Notes: generated from the sequence alone by a model not told the origin. A stretch of 5,594 bases of DNA from Clostridiaceae bacterium (GCA_016281115.1 JAEEHZ010000183.1:1-5594); one strand, 5' to 3'; shown: positions 1 through 5,503, numbered from the stretch's first letter. Numbers and translations: made by a program.

Positions 1-846
1 GACACGGCTTATTCTTCCGTAGCACAATACGGAATATCAAAGGCTTCTTATGACGCAAGCATAGCTTACGACTATTACAGAGACGCAATATTTAAGGGCT
101 TATATGCTACAGGCGGAAAAGAAGAAGTAAAAGACGACGAGATCGAGAAGTATTTCACAGATAATTACACACATTACAGATACGTTTTCGCAAGCTACAA
201 AGAGACGGTAGCCGACGCATCGGCTGAGGACACAGACGCTACAACAGAGACAGATGTTTCCGATGAAAAGAAAGCGGCATACAAAAAGTCTTTTGAATCT
301 ATCGCAAAGGCAACCAAATCTGCCGAAGATTTTGAAAACGGCGTACTTTCATATATGAAAGAAAACGAGATCACATCCGACCCCACATCTGCAAGAACGG
401 AAGTTTTAGATGACTCTACCGCAAAGGAAGAGATCCTTAACGCGGTAAAAGAGCTCAAGGACAACACCGCAAAGGTTGTAGAGGCAGAGGACGGCTCCGG
501 AATATATGTTGTATTTAAGGGCGATATTAAAGAATACGTTGACTTTATGACAGTAACCCTTCCTGAAACAACTACCGCCGAAGATGCAGATGCAGCAGAG
601 GACGAAACACCTGTTGATGCAGAAAACGCTGAAAACGGTGATACAGACACAGAGTCCGAAGAACCCACATACGCAATCAACCCCGTATCAAGCGGCGTTA
701 CAAGAGATACACTTTTGTATGCAAGCAAGGACGAGGCATTTAAGGCTTATGTTAAAGCTCTTGTAGAGAAATACGACGCCGATATACAGGTTAACGAAAA
801 AGAGCTTGCAAAATACGACGTAAGTATGTTTATCACACAGGGATAA
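1..846 (+). CDS. PrsA/SurA-like foldase (degenerate parvulin type), 5'-truncated by the window
   Basis: The reading frame is open from base 1 and gives 281 residues ending in TAA, so the start and any signal peptide lie outside the window. The visible order fits a secreted peptidyl-prolyl isomerase/foldase. Residues about 1-66 are a helical SurA-N-like region ending in a DDEIEKYFTDNY linker, which resembles the D-E-E-I-x-x-Y-Y motif before parvulin domains. Residues about 88-120 and 135-187 look like parvulin helices and the closing strand (VVEAEDGSGIYVVFKGD). Residues about 235-275 are a C-terminal helix ending in a VNEKELAKY motif. Two acidic, Thr/Ala/Asp/Glu-rich inserts (about 68-90 and 190-222) interrupt the domain, and I do not see the usual catalytic His of active parvulins near residues 58-66 beyond one HYRY. 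The likely role is chaperone-like folding of exported proteins at the outer membrane face. Family assignment is by motif resemblance; enzymatic activity is doubtful. Confidence 0.72.
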   Translation, partial: DTAYSSVAQYGISKASYDASIAYDYYRDAIFKGLYATGGKEEVKDDEIEKYFTDNYTHYRYVFASYKETVADASAEDTDATTETDVSDEKKAAYKKSFESIAKATKSAEDFENGVLSYMKENEITSDPTSARTEVLDDSTAKEEILNAVKELKDNTAKVVEAEDGSGIYVVFKGDIKEYVDFMTVTLPETTTAEDADAAEDETPVDAENAENGDTDTESEEPTYAINPVSSGVTRDTLLYASKDEAFKAYVKALVEKYDADIQVNEKELAKYDVSMFITQG

Positions 847-870
847 TTTTATAAAAAACCGAACAGAAAC

Positions 871-904
871 AAATCGGAGTTATCGCTTGATAATTCCGAT
901 TTTT
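871..904 (+). terminator. intrinsic terminator after the foldase gene
   Basis: Left arm 871-884 and right arm 889-902 form a 14-bp stem with one G-U pair and a GCTT tetraloop, running into five T (900-904). It begins 24 nt after the foldase stop. It lies only 26 nt before the downstream ATG at 931, and I see no good promoter between them, so it may act as a leaky terminator or attenuator for the next gene. Confidence 0.85.
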
Positions 905-915
905 GCAAAGCAGAT

Positions 916-921
916 AAAGGA
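916..921 (+). promoter_or_regulatory. ribosome binding site AAAGGA that decides the start of the next gene
   Basis: AAAGGA directly abuts the ATG at 922 (zero spacing), which is too close for initiation there. It lies 9 nt before the in-frame ATG at 931, which is a normal distance. The site therefore favours 931 over 922. Confidence 0.65.
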
Positions 922-930
922 ATGAAGCAT

Positions 931-1725
931 ATGAATAATAAATTCAAAGCAATGTGCTGTGTTATGGTGTTCGTGTTGGCTTTTTCGCTTTTGTGCGCGC
1001 CCGCAATGGCATATCAGATAAAAACTGCGCTCACAGGTGACGAAGAGTCTGACGGGGACATATTCTATTCGCAGGATGAACCCGTAAGCTCCGATTATTA
1101 CGAATCTTACACAAGCGAAGACTATTCGGACTATTATTCTTCAGAGGATATTTTCAATTCCGAGTCTTACGTGTATTCATCATCGGACTATTACAGCAGT
1201 GAAGATAATTCAGACTATGATTCTTCCCTGCCTGAGGATTCAAGTGTAATAGATCTTTCGTCCGCGGAGCCTGAGCCGTCATACAATGACGACAGCGACG
1301 ATTATATAGAGTATTATTCATATGACGACGGCGTAAGCTACGGGGACGCATATACATCTCTTTATTCTGTTGTTGAAGAGGACAGGCGCAACACAATAAG
1401 TGGAGGCAACTGGTCTGATATCTCAATTGATTTTGAAGAGGACAGCGCCACGGGAAGCTTTGTTATAAAAAACACGGGAAAAGGCGATTTCAGCTTTATT
1501 AAAGATAACAATTCTAACAGCGACGCTTCGTTGTATTACTGGCTGGCAGGCGGAATAGCATGTATAGTAGTAGGATTGTGCGGAATTTCGTTTGTTATCG
1601 TGCTTGCTGCGGACAGAAGAAAGAACATGGCAAAAAGCGCCGCAGCAATAAGAAGCGCTTCTCTGAACAAGGGCGATACCGCAGAGGTTGAATTACCTGA
1701 TGACTTTGATGACGACTATAATTAA
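931..1725 (+). CDS. secreted single-pass membrane protein with acidic Ser/Tyr/Asp-rich ectodomain, function unknown
   Basis: The gene encodes 264 residues from the ATG at 931; the in-frame ATG at 922 adds three residues but lacks room for its ribosome site. Residues 1-27 are a classical signal peptide: basic MNNKFK, then a hydrophobic core, then APAMA with probable cleavage before Tyr28. No lipobox is present because Leu precedes the Cys. Residues about 40-150 are low complexity, with repeated YYSSED, SDYYSS and SEDY-like words, few basic residues and strong negative charge. Residues about 155-190 (SGGNWSDISIDFEE and GSFVIKNTGKGDF) look more folded. A transmembrane helix spans about 203-226, followed by a DRRK stop-transfer and a cytosolic tail of about 38 residues with an acidic end (DDFDDDYN). 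The inferred topology is ectodomain out, tail in. It follows the foldase gene on the same strand but a terminator separates them. I do not recognise the family. A surface stalk, cation-binding or cell-wall-facing role is possible but unproven. Confidence 0.8.
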   Translation: MNNKFKAMCCVMVFVLAFSLLCAPAMAYQIKTALTGDEESDGDIFYSQDEPVSSDYYESYTSEDYSDYYSSEDIFNSESYVYSSSDYYSSEDNSDYDSSLPEDSSVIDLSSAEPEPSYNDDSDDYIEYYSYDDGVSYGDAYTSLYSVVEEDRRNTISGGNWSDISIDFEEDSATGSFVIKNTGKGDFSFIKDNNSNSDASLYYWLAGGIACIVVGLCGISFVIVLAADRRKNMAKSAAAIRSASLNKGDTAEVELPDDFDDDYN

Positions 1726-1741
1726 ATAAACGCAATAAAAT

Positions 1742-1791
1742 AACCGGTGAAGATTTGGATATTGTCCTTATCTTTGCCGGGTTTTGTTTTT
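1742..1791 (+). terminator. intrinsic terminator after the membrane-protein gene
   Basis: The arm 1742-1754 (AACCGGTGAAGAT) pairs with 1770-1783 (ATCTTTGCCGGGTT) with two G-U pairs and a one-base bulge. Inner GGA/TCC pairing continues the stem, and GTTTTGTTTTT (1781-1791) follows. It starts 16 nt after the stop codon and ends the plus-strand transcription unit. Confidence 0.8.
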
Positions 1792-1895
1792 GAAGCATTT
1801 TACTTTGAGGAGAAGGTGTCAGCGAAGCTGACGGATAAGGCGGAAAACTGCCGGTTTAGTTTAATCCTGAGTTTTGCCCTCATGCCGGGCAGGCA

Positions 1896-1921
1896 CCTAC
1901 TTTCCCATGTGAGAAAGTAGG
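1896..1921. repeat. 9-bp inverted repeat inside the left composite element
   Basis: CCTACTTTC (1896-1904) and GAAAGTAGG (1913-1921) are perfect reverse complements around an 8-base loop. One arm lies at the edge of block B, which the right-hand copy retains. The other arm is in the 91-nt core that the right-hand copy lacks. Confidence 0.8.
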
Positions 1922-1930
1922 CAAAGGACA

Positions 1931-1967
1931 CCAAAGGGGGAAACCCGTCGGCTGTTTCCCCTTTTGG
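1931..1967. repeat. 14-bp inverted repeat inside the left composite element
   Basis: CCAAAGGGGGAAAC (1931-1944) pairs with GTTTCCCCTTTTGG (1954-1967) over 14 bp with one G-U pair (as transcribed from the plus strand) and a 9-base loop. The right arm can alternatively form a 6-bp hairpin with GGAAAC at 1966-1971 (GTTTCC at 1954-1959), so the two folds exclude each other. Confidence 0.75.
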
Positions 1968-2046
1968 AAACCCCTTTCGCGACCACCCTGCCTCGTTATC
2001 GGCAAGCTAATCGTGTCATTATTGGGCTTTGTAAGCTGATACTTTA

Positions 2047-2089
2047 AAAGCTCCGCAGAAGCAGGTTAATGCCTGTACTGCGGAGCTTT
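2047..2089 (-). terminator. terminator of the parA-parB-serS operon
   Basis: AAAGCTCCGCAG (2047-2058) and CTGCGGAGCTTT (2078-2089) form a perfect 12-bp stem with extra CAGG/CCTG pairing inside the loop. On the minus strand the stem ends in a short T run (complement of 2046-2049), about 70 nt beyond the serS stop. The plus-strand T run is weaker, so it may also catch plus-strand read-through. The 70 bases between 2090 and 2159 hold nothing else I can identify. Confidence 0.8.
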
Positions 2090-2159
2090 ACTATATAGTT
2101 ATTCCGTTTTCGGTAATTCTATTGAGTGTTCGTTGCAAAACAATTTTTAAATAAAACTC

Positions 2160-3434
2160 TTACTTTATCACAGTTACTCCGCCCATATAGGGAACGAGCA
2201 CATCGGGAACGGTAACACTGCCGTCAGCGTTTTGATAATTCTCCAAAATTGCCGCAACTGTTCTTCCCACGGCAACGCCTGAGCCGTTCAAAGTGTAAAC
2301 GAGCTGTGCTTTGTCTTTTGGGTTATCTTTATATCTTATTGCCGCGCGCCTTGCCTGATAATCTTCAAAGCACGAGCAGGACGATATCTCGCAGTACCTG
2401 TTGTAAGAAGGCATCCAAACCTCTATGTCATATGGTTTAGCAGAGCTGAAGCCGATATCGCCTGTTGACAGACAAACCACTCTGTAAGGAAGCTTTAAAA
2501 GCTGCAATACGCGCTCGGCATCGTTTGTAAGACCCTCAAGCTCCTTGTAGCCGTCCTCCGGCTTACAGAATTTGACAAGCTCGACCTTGTTGAACTGATG
2601 CTGTCTTATAAGACCTCTTGTATCTCTTCCCGCAGAGCCTGCCTCTGCACGGAAGCACGCGGAATACGCGCAGTATTTTATGGGGAGCTTATTGCCGTCC
2701 AATATTTCGTCACGGTGATAATTTGTTACAGGCACTTCTGCGGTAGGTATAAGGAAATAATCGGGATCGGTGAGCTTAAATGCGTCTTCTTCAAATTTCG
2801 GAAGTTGTCCCGTTCCTGTCATAGAAGCTCTGTTTACCATATAAGGGGGGAATATTTCGGTATAGCCGTTAGATGTGTGAGTATCAAGGAAAAAATTGAT
2901 TATCGCACGCTCAAGCCTTGCGCCGGCGTTTATATAAAAGTGAAAACGTTTGCCCGTTACCTTCGCGGCACGCTCGGGATCAAGTATGCCCAGATCTTTT
3001 CCTAAATCCCAGTGGGCTTTAGGTTCAAAATCAAATTTTCTGGGCTCGCTGAATTTTCTTATTTCCACGTTTTCGGTGTCATCCTTGCCTACGGGAACGG
3101 TCTCGTTAGGCATATTGGGTATTGAGAGTAAAATTCCGCGCTGTTTATCTTCAAGCTCCGAGAGCTTTGTGTTTAAAGCTGCAATCTCATCGGATAAAGC
3201 CTTTAATTCCGCGAAAACAGCAGAGGCGTCTCCGCCTGATTTCTTTATCGCGGGAATCTCTTTGTTCTTTGAGTTTTGCTGTGCTTTTTTAGACTCCGAT
3301 TTAGCTATGATCTCACGCCTTTGTGCGTCAATTTCGAGTATCTCGTCGATTTTTGCGTCAAAATCGGCGTTTCTTGTTTTCATTGCGTCTTTAACTTTTT
3401 GAGGGTTTTCTCTTATTAATTTTATATCAAGCAT
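2160..3434 (-). CDS. serS: seryl-tRNA synthetase (class II)
   Basis: The gene encodes 424 residues, the usual length for bacterial SerRS. It charges tRNA-Ser (and tRNA-Sec where present) with serine using ATP in the cytoplasm. The N-terminus MLDIKLIREN is typical. Residues about 27-105 form the long antiparallel coiled-coil arm that grips the tRNA-Ser variable arm. The class II catalytic core shows motif 1 (about 171-200, ending in IFPPYMVN), the serine-site TAEVP (231-235), motif 2 (about 254-285, with FRAEAGSAGRDTRG and the adenine-contacting region), CEISSCS (348-354), and motif 3 (383-397, GSGVAVGRT). No key element appears missing. The start ATG is preceded by AAGGAG (3444-3449) at 9-nt spacing. 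It lies 22 nt after parB with no room for its own promoter or T-box, so it probably depends on the parA promoter. Confidence 0.98.
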   Translation of the reverse strand: MLDIKLIRENPQKVKDAMKTRNADFDAKIDEILEIDAQRREIIAKSESKKAQQNSKNKEIPAIKKSGGDASAVFAELKALSDEIAALNTKLSELEDKQRGILLSIPNMPNETVPVGKDDTENVEIRKFSEPRKFDFEPKAHWDLGKDLGILDPERAAKVTGKRFHFYINAGARLERAIINFFLDTHTSNGYTEIFPPYMVNRASMTGTGQLPKFEEDAFKLTDPDYFLIPTAEVPVTNYHRDEILDGNKLPIKYCAYSACFRAEAGSAGRDTRGLIRQHQFNKVELVKFCKPEDGYKELEGLTNDAERVLQLLKLPYRVVCLSTGDIGFSSAKPYDIEVWMPSYNRYCEISSCSCFEDYQARRAAIRYKDNPKDKAQLVYTLNGSGVAVGRTVAAILENYQNADGSVTVPDVLVPYMGGVTVIK

Positions 3435-3456
3435 TTTTCATTTCTCCTTGCTTTTA

Positions 3457-4308
3457 TTATTTATCTTCAAAGCTCTTTATAAGCTTTTTAAGGTCGTCTT
3501 CATCAAAAAATTCTATTTGCAAAGTGCCTTTATTTCCCGAAGCGGATTTTATGGTAACTTTTCTCCCGAAAAATTCGCTTAATGACATTTCCGCTTCTCT
3601 GTAAAGCGGCTTTACGGGCTTTTTGTGCGGTGCCGTATCTGCAAGCTCGCGCTGTTTTGCCATCTTTTCAAGCTCACGAACGGTCAGTCCGTCGTTTTCC
3701 GCAAGCTTTGCCGCCGCGAGCATATCGTCATAATTTTTGAAAAGCAAAAGGCTTCGGGCTTGTCCGTTGCTTAATGAGCCGTCTTTTACCTTTTCAAGTA
3801 TTTGTTCGGGTAGGTTCAGTATTCGGAGTGCGTTTGCTATAACGGGGCGTGATTTGCCCACTGTTTTCGCAACTTCATCCTGCGTTAACTCATATTCGTC
3901 TATCAGCATTTTGTAGCCGAGGGCTTCTTCTATCGGGTTCAGGTCTTCACGCTGCAAATTTTCTATCAGAGCAATTTCCGCTGTTTCGCGGTCGCTCAGA
4001 TCCTTTATGATAACGGGAACTTCCGTCAAACCTGCCATACGGCACGCTCTGAAACGCCGCTCGCCTGCCACTATCTGATATCCGCCGCCGATGATCGGCC
4101 TTACAAGCAAAGGTTGTATAAGTCCGTGCTTTGATATTGACTCGGCAAGCTCAGAGATTGCCGCCTCATCAAATGACTTTCTGGGTTGTGTTCTGTTGGG
4201 CTCAATTTCGGATAGCCTGAGGGTCGTTGTGTCGGCGCTGTTTTCGGTGGTGTTTTGCTCGAACAAATCGCTTAAGCCGCGTCCCAATCCGCCTTTTTTT
4301 GCTGCCAA
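3457..4308 (-). CDS. parB: chromosome partitioning protein ParB/Spo0J
   Basis: The gene encodes 283 residues, normal for chromosomal ParB. ParB binds parS sites near the origin, loads as a CTP-dependent sliding clamp, recruits SMC/condensin and stimulates ParA ATPase. Visible parts: the N-terminal ParA-contacting peptide AAKKGGLGRGL (2-12); the ParB/sulfiredoxin-like CTPase domain (about 30-130) with GERRFRA (82-88) and ENLQREDLNPIEEA (116-129); the helix-turn-helix (about 141-163, LTQDEVAKTVGKSRPVIANAL); and the C-terminal dimerisation domain (about 248-280). The usual LSxGHAR motif reads LSNGQAR (179-185), with Gln in place of His. The start is TTG at 4308, next to the parA stop (TGA then TTG with no gap). 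The SD AAGGTG lies inside the last codons of parA, which points to translational coupling. The TTG gives a standard ParB N-terminus, and no alternative in-frame start is close by. Confidence 0.97.
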   Translation of the reverse strand: MAAKKGGLGRGLSDLFEQNTTENSADTTTLRLSEIEPNRTQPRKSFDEAAISELAESISKHGLIQPLLVRPIIGGGYQIVAGERRFRACRMAGLTEVPVIIKDLSDRETAEIALIENLQREDLNPIEEALGYKMLIDEYELTQDEVAKTVGKSRPVIANALRILNLPEQILEKVKDGSLSNGQARSLLLFKNYDDMLAAAKLAENDGLTVRELEKMAKQRELADTAPHKKPVKPLYREAEMSLSEFFGRKVTIKSASGNKGTLQIEFFDEDDLKKLIKSFEDK

Positions 4309-5118
4309 TCAATTCACCTTATTTCTTCTTATAATTTCATTTGCGAGCGCCATATAAGCGTCGCTGCCCTTGTTGCTTCTGTCGTAATACATAATGGGCT
4401 TTCCGTGGCTCGGCGCTTCCGAGATCCTTACACTGCGCGGTATAACTGTTGAAAACACTTTTTTCGGGAAGAATTTTTTAACTTCTTCCACAACCTGTTG
4501 TGTAAGATTGAGTCTGCCGTCATACATTGTAAGCAACACGCCCTCAATATCGAGCAGGGGATTATATTTACGTTTTACTATTCTCACGGTAGACATAAGC
4601 TGGCTCAAGCCTTCCAATGCGTAAAACTCGCATTGTATAGGTACCAAGACCGTGTCTGCCAGGCTCAAAGCGTTTATTGTCACAAGTCCCAGCGAGGGCG
4701 GGCAGTCTATTATAATATAATCATAATAGCCCCTTATCGTACTCACGGCATTTTTTAATATAAACTCTCTGTTTGGCATATCTGCAAGCGCCAGATCAGC
4801 CGCCGCCAAGTCTAAGCTTGATGGCAGAATATCGAGCCTCGGATACACCGTTTGAAAAACCGCTTTGTTTGCCGTAACGCCGTTTATGAGAACATCATAC
4901 GCCGACACGGGAATAGTACGTTTATCTATACCCACTCCGCTTGTGGCGTTTCCCTGAGGGTCTATATCTATGAGTAATGTATTCTTTTCACAAATTCCCA
5001 GTCCTGCGGCGATATTTACCGCAGATGTGGTTTTTCCCACGCCGCCCTTTTGGTTGGCAACAGCTATTACTTTTCCCATCTTAATTAAGTGATATCGCAG
5101 AATTGATCTGCGGTTCAT
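4309..5118 (-). CDS. parA: chromosome partitioning ATPase ParA/Soj
   Basis: ParA-type P-loop ATPase that binds DNA non-specifically as an ATP dimer. Together with ParB it moves or organises the origin region, and in Firmicutes Soj also modulates DnaA. Numbered from the ATG at 5118 (269 residues): deviant Walker A KGGVGKTT (24-31, signature Lys24 and Lys29), A' motif DIDPQGN (51-57), Walker B YIIIDCPP (134-141, Asp138), and the conserved RISEAPSHGKP (231-241). The family normally begins MGKVIAVANQKGG, which would be the ATG at 5079 and give 256 residues. That ATG has only a weak upstream TTAAG, whereas the 5118 ATG has AAAGGGG 4 nt upstream and adds a basic 13-residue leader (MNRRSILRYHLIK). 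The long start is listed because of its ribosome site; the short one is the conservative alternative. First gene of the operon; its stop touches the parB start. Confidence 0.96.
   Translation of the reverse strand: MNRRSILRYHLIKMGKVIAVANQKGGVGKTTSAVNIAAGLGICEKNTLLIDIDPQGNATSGVGIDKRTIPVSAYDVLINGVTANKAVFQTVYPRLDILPSSLDLAAADLALADMPNREFILKNAVSTIRGYYDYIIIDCPPSLGLVTINALSLADTVLVPIQCEFYALEGLSQLMSTVRIVKRKYNPLLDIEGVLLTMYDGRLNLTQQVVEEVKKFFPKKVFSTVIPRSVRISEAPSHGKPIMYYDRSNKGSDAYMALANEIIRRNKVN
4315..4320 (-). promoter_or_regulatory. parB ribosome binding site inside the parA 3' end
   Basis: AAGGTG on the minus strand lies 6 nt upstream of the parB TTG and overlaps the last codons of parA. The GTG within it opens a frame that stops two codons later, so it is not the parB start. 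The site supports TTG initiation, and the overlap favours coupling to parA translation. Confidence 0.7.
5096..5112 (-). repeat. small hairpin between the two candidate parA starts
   Basis: CGCAGA (5096-5101) and TCTGCG (5107-5112) are perfect 6-bp complements around ATTGA. The hairpin lies in the early parA transcript, between the ATG at 5118 and the one at 5079, so it could influence which start is used; this is inference only. Confidence 0.5.
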
Positions 5119-5122
5119 CTTT

Positions 5123-5129
5123 CCCCTTT
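5123..5129 (-). promoter_or_regulatory. ribosome binding site upstream of the long parA start
   Basis: AAAGGGG on the minus strand, 4 nt before the ATG at 5118 and about 17-23 nt after the predicted transcription start. It is the only good SD-like sequence near either parA start and is 43 nt from the ATG at 5079, too far to serve it directly unless RNA folding brings them together. Confidence 0.55.
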
Positions 5130-5152
5130 AAAGTTTTCCAAATACAACCTAA

Positions 5153-5180
5153 ATTATATCACTTTATTTATCATAGTAAA
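5153..5180 (-). promoter_or_regulatory. sigma-A-type promoter for parA-parB-serS (extended -10)
   Basis: On the minus strand: -10 TATAAT (complement of 5153-5158, a perfect match) preceded by TGA (5161-5159), giving an extended -10, and -35 TTTACT (complement of 5175-5180, 4 of 6 to TTGACA) with a 16-nt spacer. Transcription would start around 5145-5147, leaving a leader of about 27 nt to the ATG at 5118 or about 66 nt to 5079. Confidence 0.8.
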
Positions 5181-5314
5181 AGGGATTTTTTAAAAAAATT
5201 AAATTTTTGGAACTGTGCCAAATATTTTGGTGAATTGTTGCACCGTACCTTATCTGAGAAGAAGGCTTTTTGTATTGCGCCGAAGCGCAATGCGCGGATT
5301 AACATTGATTGCCG
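5181..5314. other. gene-free upstream flank of the parA promoter
   Basis: This is the first part of a stretch of more than 400 bases (5119-5594) without a credible gene. It starts with an A/T-rich run (5186-5210) upstream of the parA -35 box that could act as an UP-like element. It then contains the CGAA hairpin and leads into the repeats. I find no parS consensus, DnaA box, tRNA or protein-coding signal in it. Confidence 0.5.
5274..5291. repeat. 7-bp inverted repeat with CGAA loop
   Basis: ATTGCGC (5274-5280) and GCGCAAT (5285-5291) pair perfectly around CGAA. There is no T run, so it is not a standard terminator. It lies just before the right-hand composite repeat and may be part of it. 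Confidence 0.6.
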
Positions 5315-5503
5315 CTACGGTAAAATATCGGCTTGCAAAGCCAAAAAAGATACAATCACCTTACCGAGAACAAAGTAGGCGCCTGCCCGGCATTAGGGCA
5401 AACCGAGGTTTATAAATAACCAAAACATCGGCATCAAATGCTCAACGTCAAGATACAATCCCTCAGTCAGCTGCGCTGACAGCTCCCTTTACACAAGGGA
5501 GCC
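5315..5503 (+). repeat. composite dispersed repeat, right copy (short form lacking the hairpin core)
   Basis: The blocks appear in the same order as in the left element read on the minus strand. Block A (5315-5371) is directly joined to block B (AAAGTAGGCGCCTGCCCGGC at 5372, continuing to about 5408) with none of the 91-nt core found between A and B in the left copy. Block C follows at 5466-5481, then the GCTCCCTT hairpin. Orientation is opposite to the left copy, so the two flank the parA-parB-serS operon as inverted repeats. No coding potential is recognised. Confidence 0.7.
5466..5502. repeat. twin hairpins GTCAGC/GCTGAC and GCTCCCTT/AAGGGAGC
   Basis: The first hairpin has 6-bp arms 5466-5471 and 5475-5480 with a TGC loop. 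The second has 8-bp arms 5482-5489 and 5495-5502 with a TACAC loop. The words CCCTCAGTCAG and GCTCCCTT...AAGGGAGC resemble intergenic repeats I associate with Oscillospiraceae/Ruminococcaceae genomes (from memory, not searched). A variant of the first hairpin is at 1818-1832 with a GAA loop. Confidence 0.7.

Larger units (their letters stand above)
1818..2036 (-). repeat. composite dispersed repeat, left copy (long form with hairpin core)
   Basis: This gene-free stretch is related, in reverse orientation, to the sequence at 5315-5481. Three blocks match in the same order when this copy is read on the minus strand. Block A is 1995-2036, with 34 of 42 bases identical, without gaps, to 5548-5589. 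Block B is 1866-1903, closely matching 5372-5408 and containing an identical 13-base core GCCTGCCCGGCAT. Block C is 1818-1832, matching 5466-5480. Between A and B lies a 91-nt core (1904-1994) rich in inverted repeats that the copy at 5315 lacks. No open frame with a recognisable product is visible. It resembles a MITE or REP/BIME-like intergenic element, but no target-site duplication or transposase end could be fixed, so the outer borders are approximate. Confidence 0.7.

Noticed and set aside
195..728. 177-codon minus-strand open frame, Ser/Val rich
   Set aside because: It is antisense to the foldase gene, and its composition mirrors the acidic Asp/Glu/Ala codons opposite. It has no motif and no ribosome site.
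355..846. ATG at 355 as the start of a short foldase-like gene
   Set aside because: The same frame is open back to base 1 and carries matching domain sequence, so the gene is truncated by the window rather than starting here.
1800..2040. CRISPR array or tRNA/riboswitch in the convergent gap
   Set aside because: There are no regularly spaced identical repeats with unique spacers, no cloverleaf, and no known riboswitch core. The structure is explained by the dispersed composite repeat and terminators.
2950..3402. 150-codon plus-strand open frame
   Set aside because: It is entirely opposite the N-terminal coiled-coil part of serS, and its Ser/Phe/Ala-rich composition is what the reverse of Glu/Lys/Ala codons gives.
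5103..5415. two overlapping plus-strand open frames (5103-5378 and 5215-5415)
   Set aside because: They cross the parA promoter and run into the dispersed repeat. They are low-quality basic peptides with no ribosome site or recognisable motif.
1818..5503. composite transposon carrying parA-parB-serS
   Set aside because: No transposase, no terminal inverted repeats with target-site duplications, and the cargo is essential housekeeping genes; the repeats look like short intergenic elements instead.
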